Source: Caulobacter sp. UNC279MFTsu5.1
GTDB lineage: Bacteria; Pseudomonadota; Alphaproteobacteria; Caulobacterales; Caulobacteraceae
DNA: 64,000 nucleotides
Direction: 5' to 3'
Assembly (NCBI RefSeq): GCF_900114015.1
Contig: NZ_FORN01000019.1
Span: 1 to 64,000, forward strand
The notes under the pieces are model-generated. The model worked only from the letters and a program-made list of their open reading frames with translations, had not been told where the DNA came from and did not search any database. This document shows positions 34,400 through 43,836 of the stretch, one piece after another. A program made the translations under genes and the position numbers. Positions within the stretch are counted from its first letter, which is position 1. Every line of letters begins with the position of its first letter.

Positions 34400-35367
34400 G
34401 CCGCCAGCTTCCGGTCGGCCACCAGGGTGAACAGATGGGCCAGGGACGGCTCGCGCACCCGGATCTCGCGCGGGGCCAGCCCCGCTTCGCGCAGGCGCTG
34501 GTCCAGCCGCCCCGCCGCCGCGTAGCCGTCGGCGTCCAGCCGCGTCCAGACCGTCGCCCGCCCCGTGGGCTCCAGCCCCTCGGCGGCCAGGCGGTCCTGG
34601 CCGGCGGCGTCGACCTCCTCGGCCAGGTGGACCTGGATCTCCATCCGCTCGCCGAACGCCTCGGCGATCAGGGCCCTGGGCCGTCCCTCCAGCACCAGCT
34701 CCCCCTCGCGCAGAAAGCCGACCCGGTCGGCCAGGGCGCCGGCCTGGTCCAGGTCGTGGGTGGTCATCAGCACCGCCACGCCCAGGTCGCGCAGGCCGCG
34801 GATCACCGCGTCCACGGCCTCGCGGGCGTCCAGGTCGACCCCGACCGTGGGCTCATCGAGGATCAGCAGGCTGGGCTCGTGGACGATGGCGGCGGCGATG
34901 TTGGCCCGACGCCGGTAGCCGCCCGACAGGTGCTTGACCGGCACGTGGGCGCGATCCGTCGTGCGGGTCAGCGCCAAGGCGCGAGCCACGGCCGACGGCA
35001 GGCCGGCGCGCGGCACGTCGGCCAGGACCGCGAAGGTCTCGACGTTCTCGGCCACCGTCAGGTTCGGATAGAGGGCGATCTCCTGGGGCACCAGGCCCAG
35101 CCCCGCGCGGGCGGCCGGGACCCGGGCGGGATCGCGGCCGTTCAGCAGCACCGCGCCGCCGTCGGGCCGGATGCGGCCGCAGAGGACGCGGATCAAGGTG
35201 GTCTTGCCGGCGCCGTTCGGCCCCAGCAGGGCGTAGATCTCGCCGGGGCGCAGCGCCAGGTCGACGCCGCGCAGCACCGGCTGGCCGCCATAGGCGTGGA
35301 CCGCGCCGCTGACCGTCACGATGGGCAGGGCGGCGATGGGCTCCGGCGAAAGGGGCTCGGCGGTCAC
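34396..35367 (-). CDS. ABC transporter ATP-binding protein within the carotenoid operon
   Basis: Protein of 323 aa. Walker A is GPNGAGKT (residues 49-56), the signature is LSGGYRRR and Walker B is LLILDEPT followed by VGVDL, so the ATPase should be active. The extra C-terminal 100 residues are typical of ATPases paired with ABC-2 permeases. The start overlaps the crtE stop by 4 bases, so expression is tied to crtE. Confidence 0.92.
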   Translation of the reverse strand: MTAEPLSPEPIAALPIVTVSGAVHAYGGQPVLRGVDLALRPGEIYALLGPNGAGKTTLIRVLCGRIRPDGGAVLLNGRDPARVPAARAGLGLVPQEIALYPNLTVAENVETFAVLADVPRAGLPSAVARALALTRTTDRAHVPVKHLSGGYRRRANIAAAIVHEPSLLILDEPTVGVDLDAREAVDAVIRGLRDLGVAVLMTTHDLDQAGALADRVGFLREGELVLEGRPRALIAEAFGERMEIQVHLAEEVDAAGQDRLAAEGLEPTGRATVWTRLDADGYAAAGRLDQRLREAGLAPREIRVREPSLAHLFTLVADRKLAA

Positions 35368-36257
35368 GCCGCCGCCTTGCGCCGGGCGAACAGCTCGCCG
35401 ACGTAGCGGCCCAACAGATCGCCGCAGCCGGCCTGGGTCAAGGCGTCGGCGGCCTTGGCCAGATGCTCGTCCATGACCTGGCGGGCTCCGGCCGGACCCA
35501 GGGTCGAGACCACCGTGGCCATGGCCGCGTCCTTGCCCACGTCCTTGCCGGCGGCCTCGGTCGAGCCCTCGGCGTCGATCAGGTCGTCGCGGATCTGGAA
35601 GGCCAGGCCGATATGGCGGGCGAAGGCGCCCATCGCCTCGACCGCCGCCTCGGCGGCGCCGGCGACCATCGCCCCGCCCTGGGCCGCGGCGATGATCAGC
35701 ACCCCGGTCTTCTCGTGATTGAGCCGGTCCAGGACGGCCGGATCGCGCAGATGGTCGCGATCGAACAAGTCGCGGGCCTGGCCGGCGATCAGGCCCGAAA
35801 AGCCCACGGCCTGGGCCGCGCGGCCGGCCAGCTCGGCGCGTAGCGGCGCCGGCAGGCCCTGGTCGGCGGCGATCACCGCATAGGCCTGGTTCAGCAGCCC
35901 GACCCCGGCCAGGATCGCCGTGGCCTCGTCGAAGGCGCGGTGGATGGTCGGCAAGCCGCGACGCAGCCCCGCGTCGTCCATCGACGGCAGGTCATCCAGG
36001 ATCAGCGAGGCGGCATGGATCATCTCGAACGCACAGCCCACGTCCAGCGCCGCCCCCTCGGGCGCGCCCAGCTCGGCGGCGGCCAGCAGGGTCACCATGG
36101 GGCGGAAACGCTTCCCGGGGGCCAGCAACGCGTAGCGCACGGCCTCGACCAGGCGGTCGGGCGCCGAGCCCATGGGCGGCGCCAGCTCGGCCAGCCGCCG
36201 GTCCACCCCGGCGCGCAGGGTCTCGACTCTCTGGAGAAAGGCGGCCTGGTCGTCCAT
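35364..36257 (-). CDS. crtE: Geranylgeranyl diphosphate synthase
   Basis: Protein of 297 aa of the polyprenyl synthase family. The first aspartate motif is DDLPSMDD (D88-D95) and the second DDLIDAEG. It extends farnesyl or shorter diphosphates with isopentenyl diphosphate. Without context it could be read as IspA; the carotenoid neighbours make GGPP the likely product. First gene of the leftward carotenoid operon. Confidence 0.85.
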   Translation of the reverse strand: MDDQAAFLQRVETLRAGVDRRLAELAPPMGSAPDRLVEAVRYALLAPGKRFRPMVTLLAAAELGAPEGAALDVGCAFEMIHAASLILDDLPSMDDAGLRRGLPTIHRAFDEATAILAGVGLLNQAYAVIAADQGLPAPLRAELAGRAAQAVGFSGLIAGQARDLFDRDHLRDPAVLDRLNHEKTGVLIIAAAQGGAMVAGAAEAAVEAMGAFARHIGLAFQIRDDLIDAEGSTEAAGKDVGKDAAMATVVSTLGPAGARQVMDEHLAKAADALTQAGCGDLLGRYVGELFARRKAAA

Positions 36258-36306
36258 CTCGCGGGTCGTGACCTGCTGTCCGCCCCGACGCGGGCGGAGG
36301 GCATTT

Positions 36307-36331
36307 GACGGGCGCTCCCGTCGGGCGTCAA
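36307..36331. promoter_or_regulatory. Inverted repeat upstream of crtE
   Basis: GACGGG-CGCT-CCCGTC (36307-36322) is a perfect hairpin, and TTGACG at its left edge is mirrored by CGTCAA to its right, so each strand carries a TTGACG box. On the minus strand this could be the -35 box of a crtE promoter, although no good -10 box follows. It also lies just beyond the stop of the upstream lipoprotein gene. Confidence 0.35.
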
Positions 36332-36353
36332 CCGAAAGGTCGGAAAGCGCCGG

Positions 36354-36848
36354 TCAGCCCCGGCAGAAGCCGAAGAAGCGCCTGATGTCGGCCCGTTCGG
36401 CCGGGGTGCGGGCGTCCTGGGGATAGGCCTTGTCCTCGACCTGGCTGATCAGGCCGGTCTTCTCGAAGGCGGCCAGCACCGAGTCGGCCAGCGGGATCTG
36501 GCCGATCGCATCCAGGCCGTCGGAGATCTCGGATGGGGTCAGCCTGGCGGCGTAGCGGCCCTGGGCCTTGCCCGACCGGAACCGCACCGTCCCCGCTCCA
36601 GGCTTGCCGCCGACCAGGTTGGTGTGGAAGTCCACGGCGGCCGCCTTGCGCCGGCACGAGAAGATGATCCCCACCACGTCGCTGTCGGGCAGGCCGTAGG
36701 CCAGCCGCTGCTCCTTGTCGGGCGTGGTGAAGGCGTTCCACTTCATCCCGGCGGGCGCCGCCGGCCCCGCTGGTGGCGCGGTGGTCGAGCACGCGCCCAG
36801 CACCGCGGCGCTGGCCGCCAGCAACAGCCACGATCCCCGACGCCCCAT
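36354..36848 (-). CDS. Lipoprotein of unknown function
   Basis: Protein of 164 aa. A signal peptide ends in the lipobox LGAC (Cys20), followed by a Pro/Ala-rich linker. The mature part has two cysteines (FSCRRK and GFCRG near the end) and no family I recognise. Expected at the outer membrane or periplasmic side. Same strand as crtE but with a hairpin between them. Confidence 0.75.
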   Translation of the reverse strand: MGRRGSWLLLAASAAVLGACSTTAPPAGPAAPAGMKWNAFTTPDKEQRLAYGLPDSDVVGIIFSCRRKAAAVDFHTNLVGGKPGAGTVRFRSGKAQGRYAARLTPSEISDGLDAIGQIPLADSVLAAFEKTGLISQVEDKAYPQDARTPAERADIRRFFGFCRG

Positions 36849-36980
36849 GCCCTGTCCCCTTGTCAGCCCTTCGCTGATCTAACCACGTTCGCGGCGTCCG
36901 GAAAGCGCCCCATGGACGGGTCCGGCGACGCAAGGCAGGGTGGAGCCCGCCGGCCGGGGCGGCGTTCAGGAGTGATGCCC

Positions 36981-37823
36981 ATGCTGTCCACGAAATCCAT
37001 TCCCCTCGCCGTCCTCGGCCTGGTCGCCGTGCTGGGCGCCTGCGAGCGCAAGGCCGCCCCGCCGCCGAAAACGCCGCCCGCCGCTGCTCCTGTGGCCGCC
37101 GCCCCAGCGCCGATGGCGCGCCCCCTGACCTTCGACCAGTCCGACGACGCGGCCAAGGTCGCCCTGCGCCTGCCGGCCGAGATCGCCAACCATCCCGCCC
37201 TGCACGCCCTGCTCTACGACCGCGAGACGGCGGGCCTGAAGGCCTTCGCCGCCAAGGCCCAGGCCGACCACAAGGCCTCTGACGGCAAGTTCCCCTGGCG
37301 GCCCTACAATCGCCAGAGCCAATGGTTCCTGGCCGCCGACGCCGCGCCGCTGACGGCCCTGCGCGCCCTGTGGTTCGAGGACACCGGCGGGGCGCACCCC
37401 AATCACGGCGGCGCGAGCCTGATCTGGGACAGCGCCGCCGACCGCGAGATCCAGCCCAAGGCCCTGTTCCGCCCGGACGCCGACATGTCCGCCCTGGACA
37501 AGGCGATCTGCGACGCGGTGGCCCAGGCCAAGACTCATCGCGAGGGCGCCGCGCCCCTCAACGCCATGTTCGCCTGCCCCAAGTGGAGCCAGACCGTGCT
37601 GGTCCCGGCCCCGTCGACCGTCCCGGGCAAGATCGGCGGGCTGACGGTACTGATCGATCCCTACGTGGTCGGTCCCTATTCCGAGGGCGACTACGAGGTC
37701 GTCGTTCCCCTCTCGGCGTTCCAGGCTCTGCTGGCCCCGGCCTATGCCGGCGCGTTCGGCGACGCCCCGAAGTCGCCGGGCAATCCGGACGGGACGCTCA
37801 GCGTGCGGATGGACCTGAAGTAA
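36981..37823 (+). CDS. Lipoprotein with a DUF3298/RsiV-like domain
   Basis: Protein of 280 aa. The ATG at 36981 has AGGAG eight bases upstream. The lipobox is LGAC (Cys in VLGACERK), followed by a long Pro/Ala linker. The mature domain shows the DUF4163/DUF3298 pattern: a DTGGAHPNHGG motif in the first half and a VGPYSEGDYEVVVPLSAF stretch at the end. Family members are periplasmic; several resemble the extracellular part of anti-sigma factor RsiV. Ligand unknown. Confidence 0.8.
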   Translation: MLSTKSIPLAVLGLVAVLGACERKAAPPPKTPPAAAPVAAAPAPMARPLTFDQSDDAAKVALRLPAEIANHPALHALLYDRETAGLKAFAAKAQADHKASDGKFPWRPYNRQSQWFLAADAAPLTALRALWFEDTGGAHPNHGGASLIWDSAADREIQPKALFRPDADMSALDKAICDAVAQAKTHREGAAPLNAMFACPKWSQTVLVPAPSTVPGKIGGLTVLIDPYVVGPYSEGDYEVVVPLSAFQALLAPAYAGAFGDAPKSPGNPDGTLSVRMDLK

Positions 37824-37915
37824 CTTCGGGCGCGCCTCCCCGCGCGCTCGCCCGACTTAAGGTTGCGCTTGTCACAAACCAGTGCAATCTGGTCCCGTTT
37901 TGATCGGGGGATTCC

Positions 37916-39238
37916 ATGCGTAAGTTCTATCTCGCCGCGGCCCTGGCCGCGGCGGCGACGCCGGTGTGCGCGAGCGACCTGGCCAAGTCGTCGGACGGCT
38001 ACACCTATTTCAACAAGCCCGGCGCCCAGGTCGCCGTCCATGACGCCGACGTCCGCGACTGCAAGGTCAAGGCCGCCCGCCTGCACCAGCCCGACACCAG
38101 TCCGCCCGTCTATGCGCCCGGCCTGGCCGGCGCCATCGGGGCGGCGATCGGCAAGGCCATCGTGATGGCGATGAACGACGCCAAGGCCCGGCCGGTGAAC
38201 GTCGAGAATTGCATGGTGGTCAAGGGCTGGCGCGTCGTGGCCCTGGACCCCGTGGCCGGCGAGGCCGCCAGCAAGCTGGACACCGCCGCCAAGGCCGCCC
38301 GGATGACGCCGCTGATCAGCGCCGCCGAGCCGGAGGGCACGGTCGTGCGGGTGTTCGCCAACGACGCCGCCGCCGCCCAGACCGCCGGCATGTTCTCTCC
38401 CGCCCGCAACACCATCAAGTCGGCGCTCAGCGTCGAGGCCATGGGCGACCCGCCCGAGAGCGACAAGCCGACCAAGGAAAAGCCGGCCCCAGCCCCCAAG
38501 CTGGCCAAGAGCGCCCGCCCGCCCGCGCCGCTGAAGGCCGAGCAGCTGGGCGAGATCCCGGCCAATTCGGCGCTGATCGTCGTCAACCTCCAGGGCACGG
38601 GCGCGCTGTCGGTGGGCTTCGAGCGCGAAGGTCCCGACGCCAAGACGCCGGCCTGGGCCGACGGCCGTCCGGGCGGCTTCACGGCCGCCCAGCCGGTCAA
38701 GGCCACGGCCACGGCCGGCGGCGCCCAGGGCACGACCCTGGTGTTCGCCGTGCCCCCCGGCCGCTGGAAGATCGCTCGCCTCAGCGCCGGCCTGTTCACG
38801 GTCAGCCTGTGCCTGGGCGCGCCCTCGTTCGAGGTCGCCGCCGGCGAGGTGGTCTATGCCGGCGCGTTCGACCCCGCCTCGGCGACCAACACCATCGGCC
38901 CGGAAATGACCCTGGAGCCCTATCGCGCCGTCTTCCCGGCCCTTTCGGGCCTAGGCGAGAAGATGCGGCCGGCGTCCTACGTCAACGGCTCCACTGGCCA
39001 ATGCCAAGGCGCCTACATGTACGCGCTTGAGACCGCTGGCCGGCCGTTCGCCGAAGGCTACGCCCTGGGCTCCAAGGCCCAGCCGATCCCCACGGCCTCG
39101 GCGGGGGTCGCCCCGGCGCCCGAAGCGGCCGTCCCGGCCTCGACGCCGCCGGTCGACGCCGCGCCGGCGGCCGCCATCACGCCGACCTCGGCTCCGATCG
39201 CGCCGACGGCTCCTGCCGCCGCGCCGGCCGCGTCCTAG
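37916..39238 (+). CDS. Exported protein of unknown function with Pro/Ala-rich tail
   Basis: Protein of 440 aa with an N-terminal signal peptide (MRKFYLAAALAAAATPVCAS). A glycine-zipper-like segment, GLAGAIGAAIGKAIVM, lies near residues 62-77, a low-complexity Lys/Pro stretch near 180-205, and a Pro/Ala-rich tail fills the last 45 residues. The middle domain (about 215-390) looks like a compact beta domain. No family recognised. It is followed 7 bases later by another exported protein, probably in the same operon. Confidence 0.75.
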   Translation: MRKFYLAAALAAAATPVCASDLAKSSDGYTYFNKPGAQVAVHDADVRDCKVKAARLHQPDTSPPVYAPGLAGAIGAAIGKAIVMAMNDAKARPVNVENCMVVKGWRVVALDPVAGEAASKLDTAAKAARMTPLISAAEPEGTVVRVFANDAAAAQTAGMFSPARNTIKSALSVEAMGDPPESDKPTKEKPAPAPKLAKSARPPAPLKAEQLGEIPANSALIVVNLQGTGALSVGFEREGPDAKTPAWADGRPGGFTAAQPVKATATAGGAQGTTLVFAVPPGRWKIARLSAGLFTVSLCLGAPSFEVAAGEVVYAGAFDPASATNTIGPEMTLEPYRAVFPALSGLGEKMRPASYVNGSTGQCQGAYMYALETAGRPFAEGYALGSKAQPIPTASAGVAPAPEAAVPASTPPVDAAPAAAITPTSAPIAPTAPAAAPAAS

Positions 39239-39245
39239 GTCGGCC

Positions 39246-40811
39246 ATGGCTCCGATCCCGCGCCGGCGGTCGCCCTGGGCGATCGCCGGCCTGGTGTCGC
39301 TGACCGGCGCGGCCAGCGCGGTCGCCGCCTCCAGCTACCGATACCAGCCGCTAATCTATGGCTCGCCGCCGGCCGTCTATTCGTACGGCGCGGCGGGCGA
39401 GACCGCGCGGATGCCGATGTCCCTGACCGACGCGGCGCCGACCGCCGTCGAGGGCGAGGTGTCCCGGGACGGGGTGATCGCCCAGCATGTGCTGCGGGTC
39501 GATCAGGCCCGCGTGCTGACCAGCCCGGTCCAGGGCCGCTTCCGCGAGATCCCGGCCGGCACGCCCCTGGCCCGGGTCGAGGTGGCCAGCCAAGCCGGGC
39601 TGGTCGTCTGGTGCGACCTGCGGGCCAACACCAAGTGGACCAGCCGCGGTTCGTTCGAGTGCCTGACCGACACCAAGGGGACCGGCGCCTTCGACCAGGG
39701 CTGGGCCGGGCTTTCGGCCTACTATTTCGCCGCGGCCGGCTTCAACGTAGTCGGCTCGCCCCGCACCCTGGCCGGCAAGGCGACCTGGCGCGAGGCCCGG
39801 CCCGACGAACATCCGACCCTGCTCCTGGGTTTCCAGTGGTGCGACGGCGACGGGGTGAAGAAGCCCGCCCGCTTCGCCCGCGCCCTGCAGGCCGGTGGCG
39901 ACACCCGCTGGTTCGTGGCCGGCGCCTATTGCCAGGGCGGCGCGACCGCTCCCCTCGGCGGCGGATCCTTCGACCTGGGTCCGCTGAAGGTGACGGCCTC
40001 GACCGGCGCGACGCCGGGCGCGCTGCGCTACAGGGTCGAGGGCCGCCTGCCGCCCGCGTCCCTGCCCCAGCCCGTGCTGTCGGGCCTGGCCGACCTGTCG
40101 GCCGCGCCGCCTCCCAAGGTCGACCGGGCCGTCGTCCCGCCCGCGCCCGAGCTGTCCCTGAAGCCGCTGGTCGCGGCCGGCGCGGCCCCGGTCGTCGTCG
40201 CCGGCGACGTCGCCAAGGGCCAGCCGTTCTTCACGGTGGGCGTGCGCCACGGCGTGACCGGCGTGCTCAGGCAGGAGGTGCGCGGCAAGGGCTGGTTCTT
40301 CGACAAGGCCCTGCCGGTCGGCCAGCCCCTCTACGGCGTGCCGATGGCCGGCGCCGGGACGACGGGCCTGGTCTGGTGCGCCCCGCGCCAGGACGACAAG
40401 CCGAAGGGCAAGTCGCCCACCCGTTGGGCCGCCGCCTGCCTGCCGCAGAGCGCCACCCAGGCCAACTGGGTCGAGGCCCAGACGGCAATGATGAGCGTCA
40501 ACCTGTCGTGGTTCTACGGCAGCCGCACCACCAACGCCCTGGACGTCGAGCGCGGCCCGATCGACCTGCCGCCGATGACCCTTTCCTACGTCTTCGCCGG
40601 CTGGAGCGAGCAAGGCTCGCTGATGCTGGAGGTCCGCCTGGACTGGGGCGAAGGCCCGCAGCTGTTGCGCGCCCTGCGCGTCGCGCCGGGGGCGGACGGG
40701 GTGGTGACGGTCAGGACCATGGACGGCGCGATCGGCGTACGGCGGGCCGGTGACACGGCTCGGGCGGAAGCGCTCAGGCCGCTCCGCACCGAGGCCGAGG
40801 TCGTCTACTAG
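39246..40811 (+). CDS. Exported protein with an internal cysteine-paired duplication
   Basis: Protein of 521 aa with an N-terminal signal or anchor (residues 11-28). Two segments look like diverged copies: GLVVWCDLRANTKW with C123 and C139, and GLVWCAPRQDDKP with C378 and C398; a further pair is C199/C229. Each copy is preceded by a short strand and a TPL or QPLYGVP turn. No family recognised. The pairs probably form disulfides in the periplasm. Adjacent to the 440-residue exported protein. Confidence 0.75.
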   Translation: MAPIPRRRSPWAIAGLVSLTGAASAVAASSYRYQPLIYGSPPAVYSYGAAGETARMPMSLTDAAPTAVEGEVSRDGVIAQHVLRVDQARVLTSPVQGRFREIPAGTPLARVEVASQAGLVVWCDLRANTKWTSRGSFECLTDTKGTGAFDQGWAGLSAYYFAAAGFNVVGSPRTLAGKATWREARPDEHPTLLLGFQWCDGDGVKKPARFARALQAGGDTRWFVAGAYCQGGATAPLGGGSFDLGPLKVTASTGATPGALRYRVEGRLPPASLPQPVLSGLADLSAAPPPKVDRAVVPPAPELSLKPLVAAGAAPVVVAGDVAKGQPFFTVGVRHGVTGVLRQEVRGKGWFFDKALPVGQPLYGVPMAGAGTTGLVWCAPRQDDKPKGKSPTRWAAACLPQSATQANWVEAQTAMMSVNLSWFYGSRTTNALDVERGPIDLPPMTLSYVFAGWSEQGSLMLEVRLDWGEGPQLLRALRVAPGADGVVTVRTMDGAIGVRRAGDTARAEALRPLRTEAEVVY

Positions 40812-40836
40812 ACGATCGTCAGGAGTTTCAACCGCA

Positions 40837-41334
40837 ATGTCATATGTCTGCAGTCAGTGCGGCGTCGCCCACGAGGACCTTCCGGTCTGGGCCTGTCGCG
40901 CGCCCGATCTCTGGGCGACCGCCAGCGAGCAGGAACGCGAACAGGACTTCCGCCTGAGCGACGATTTCTGCAGCTTCCGCGACGAGCACTACTTCATTCG
41001 CTGCGTATTGCAAATTCCGATCACGGACTCCGAAACCGAGGTCTTCGAGTTTGGGGTCTGGAGCACGCTCAGCGCCGAGAATTTCCGCCGCTACTACGAC
41101 ACGTTCGACGACACCGACCAATCGAAGCTCGGTCCGATGTTCGGATGGTTCGCCAATCGGCTCGGCGGCTATCCCGACACCTTGAGCCTGGCCTGCGACG
41201 TGCTGCCCCAGGACAATCGCAAACGTCCGCTGATCAGGTTCCACGAAGCCGACCACCCGCTTGTCCTGCAACAGCAGGAAGGGGTCACGCTGCGGGAAGC
41301 CATCGACTATCTGCACGCGCGAGGCGCGCTCTAG
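40837..41334 (+). CDS. DUF2199 domain-containing protein
   Basis: Protein of 165 aa. The N terminus carries CSQCG, a zinc-knuckle-like pair, and the DUF2199 core LSDDFCSFRDEHYFIRCVLQIPI and EFGVWSTLSAENFRRYY. The function of the family is unknown. An AGGAG site precedes the start. It is somewhat less GC-rich than its neighbours, and it stands alone before the convergent pccB. Confidence 0.82.
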   Translation: MSYVCSQCGVAHEDLPVWACRAPDLWATASEQEREQDFRLSDDFCSFRDEHYFIRCVLQIPITDSETEVFEFGVWSTLSAENFRRYYDTFDDTDQSKLGPMFGWFANRLGGYPDTLSLACDVLPQDNRKRPLIRFHEADHPLVLQQQEGVTLREAIDYLHARGAL

Positions 41335-41341
41335 CCGCCCT

Positions 41342-42874
41342 CTAGAGCGGAATGTTGTCGTGCTTCTTCCAGGGGTTCGACAGTTCCTTGCCCTTCAGGC
41401 TCTTCAGCGCCCGGACGATGCGGCGGCGGGTGCCGTGGGGCATGATTACGTCGTCGATATAGCCCCTGGAGGCGGCCACGAACGGGTTGGCGAAGCGGTC
41501 CTTGTACTCGGCCTCGCGAGCGGCCAGGGCCTGCGGATCCTTGGCCTCCTGGCGGAAGATGATCTCCACAGCCCCCTTGGCGCCCATGACCGCGATCTCG
41601 GCGGTGGGCCAGGCGTAGTTGAAGTCGCCGCGCAGGTGCTTGGAGCTCATCACGTCATAGGCCCCGCCATAGGCCTTACGGGTGATCAGGGTGATCTTCG
41701 GCACCGTGGCCTCGGCATAGGCGAACAACAGCTTGGCGCCGTGCTTGATCAGGCCGCCGTACTCCTGCTTGGTGCCCGGCATGAAGCCCGGCACGTCCAC
41801 GAGCGTGATGATCGGGATGTTGAAAGCGTCGCAGAACCGCACGAAGCGGGCGGCCTTGCGGCTGGAGTCGATGTCCAGCACGCCCGCCAGCACCTGCGGC
41901 TGGTTGGCGACGACGCCGACGCTTTCCCCGTCCATGCGGGCGAAGCCGCAGACGATGTTCTTGGCCCACTCGCTTGAGATCTCGAAGAAATCGGCCTCGT
42001 CGACGATCTTCAGGATCAGTTCCTTCATGTCGTAGGGCTTGCCCGGATCGCTGGGGATCAGGCTGTCGAGGCTGGGCTCGGCGCGGTAGGCCTCGTCGAA
42101 GCTCTCGCGCTCGGGCGCGGTCTCGCGGTTGGACGAGGGCAGGAAGTCGATCAGGCGGCGCACCTGGGTCAGGGCCTCCAGGTCGTTCTCGAACGCCCCC
42201 TCGGCCACGCCCGACTTGGACGCGTGCACCCGCGCCCCGCCCAGCTCCTCGGCGGTGACCACCTCGTTGGTGACGGTCCGGACCACGTCCGGGCCGGTCA
42301 CGAACATGTAGCTGGTGTCCTTCACCATGAAGATGAAGTCGGTCATGGCGGGGCTGTAGACGTCGCCGCCGGCGCAGGGGCCCATGATCACGCTGATCTG
42401 CGGCACCACGCCCGAGGCCATGACGTTTTCCAGGAAGATGTCGGCGTAGCCCGCCAGGCTGTCGACGCCCTCCTGGATCCTCGCCCCGCCGGCGTCGAAC
42501 AGGCCGATGATCGGCGCGCCGACCTTCATGGCCTGGCGCTGGACCTTGACGATCTTGGCCGCGTGGGCGCCCGACAGGCTGCCGCCGAACACCGTGAAAT
42601 CCTTGGAGAAGACGTAGACGACCTTGCCGTTGATCGTGCCCCAGCCGGTGACGACGCCGTCGCCGGGCACCTTCTGCTCGGCCATGCCGAACTCGACGCC
42701 GCGGTGCTCGACGAACATGTCGAACTCCTCGAACGAGCCTTCGTCGAGCAGCAGGTCGATCCGCTCGCGCGCCGTCAGCTTGCCCTTGGCGTGCTGGGCG
42801 GCCACCCGCGCCTCGCCGCCGCCGGCCCGGGCCTGCTCACGACGACGGTCGAGTTCCTCGAGAATATGCTGCAC
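41342..42874 (-). CDS. pccB: Propionyl-CoA carboxylase beta subunit
   Basis: Protein of 510 aa from the GTG at 42874, which has GGGGAG seven bases upstream; a longer reading from 42898 lacks this. The carboxyltransferase converts propionyl-CoA to methylmalonyl-CoA with a biotinylated alpha subunit, not present here. Motifs include [31 protein letters not shown], the oxyanion segment [11 protein letters not shown] and [12 protein letters not shown]. Used in propionate and odd-chain or branched amino acid breakdown. Confidence 0.93.
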   Translation of the reverse strand: MQHILEELDRRREQARAGGGEARVAAQHAKGKLTARERIDLLLDEGSFEEFDMFVEHRGVEFGMAEQKVPGDGVVTGWGTINGKVVYVFSKDFTVFGGSLSGAHAAKIVKVQRQAMKVGAPIIGLFDAGGARIQEGVDSLAGYADIFLENVMASGVVPQISVIMGPCAGGDVYSPAMTDFIFMVKDTSYMFVTGPDVVRTVTNEVVTAEELGGARVHASKSGVAEGAFENDLEALTQVRRLIDFLPSSNRETAPERESFDEAYRAEPSLDSLIPSDPGKPYDMKELILKIVDEADFFEISSEWAKNIVCGFARMDGESVGVVANQPQVLAGVLDIDSSRKAARFVRFCDAFNIPIITLVDVPGFMPGTKQEYGGLIKHGAKLLFAYAEATVPKITLITRKAYGGAYDVMSSKHLRGDFNYAWPTAEIAVMGAKGAVEIIFRQEAKDPQALAAREAEYKDRFANPFVAASRGYIDDVIMPHGTRRRIVRALKSLKGKELSNPWKKHDNIPL

Positions 42875-43003
42875 GCGGACGCTCCCCTGCTCTCTCACCT
42901 GGGCGGTTTTTCCACCTTATGGGCCGAGCCCTAATGGCGCGAGCTTTCCGTGGCAAGGCGTACCCTGGGGCAGCGCGGCCATGATCCTCGTTCGGCCGCG
43001 GCC

Positions 43004-43756
43004 TCAGCGGCGCAGCGCGGCGAACCAGCGCTCCAACACCTCCGCCTCGACCGCCAGGGCCTCGGCGCGGGCGGCCGCCTCGGCGTCCTGGCCCCAGGTC
43101 TGCGCCTGGAAGATCTCCTCCAGCCGCGACAGGTCCAGGGCCTTGCGGCCGGTGACCTTGCCCGCCCGCAGCGCTAGGGCCAGGACGGTCGAGCCGAACA
43201 GGCCCGCGCCATAGGCCACGCCGGCCAGGGTGAAGTCGTCCATCGTCAGGGCCAGGCCCTCGACGCTGGCCAGGGCGGCCGGCGGCTGGGCCGTGTGAAT
43301 CACGCCGGACGCGGGCGTCAGGTGAACATCCAGCTCGGCCCGGGCCCAGTCCAGCATGGCGCCCCAGTCGCGCTTCTGGCGCTCGACCAGCGGCGTGGGA
43401 TGGTCGGCCCAGTAGCAGAGCAGGTCCGAGCCGGCATAGGCCGCGACCTCGGCGGCCACCTCGGCCCGGGTCTCGCGGATCCGGTCGATGGCGGTGAAGG
43501 CCAGGCGGGTGGCGGGCATGGCCGTCGAGTCGATCACCTCGACCTGGGCCTCCCATTCGGCGGCGACCAGCTGGGCCAGGGCCAGGGTCGGCAGCGCCAG
43601 CGGCGACTTGGCCGGCGACTTGGGCGTGCGGCCGTCCAGCAGCACGGCGAAACCGCCGTCCGCCGGCCCCGCCGTGGCGGCCTTGTAGAAGCGGCGGGGA
43701 CGTTGCAGCAGGTCGGGCTTGTCGGCCAAGGCGAGACTTCTTTTCGGTCCGGACAT
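43004..43756 (-). CDS. ATP12-family ATP synthase F1 assembly chaperone
   Basis: Protein of 250 aa from the ATG at 43756. RRFYKAATAGP, LLDGRTPKSPAK and VAAEWEAQVEVIDSTAMPATRL are typical of ATP12 relatives, which help assemble F1 alpha subunits; the bacterial role is less well tested. DLLCYWADHP is a conserved patch. It lies 130 bases upstream of pccB on the same strand. Confidence 0.9.
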   Translation of the reverse strand: MSGPKRSLALADKPDLLQRPRRFYKAATAGPADGGFAVLLDGRTPKSPAKSPLALPTLALAQLVAAEWEAQVEVIDSTAMPATRLAFTAIDRIRETRAEVAAEVAAYAGSDLLCYWADHPTPLVERQKRDWGAMLDWARAELDVHLTPASGVIHTAQPPAALASVEGLALTMDDFTLAGVAYGAGLFGSTVLALALRAGKVTGRKALDLSRLEEIFQAQTWGQDAEAAARAEALAVEAEVLERWFAALRR

Positions 43757-43836
43757 CAAAACAGCGATTTCGAGCCGTTGAATGATCAAACAACGCGCCC
43801 AAGGCAAGAGAGGGCGAGGCAACGGAGCGAAACGGC

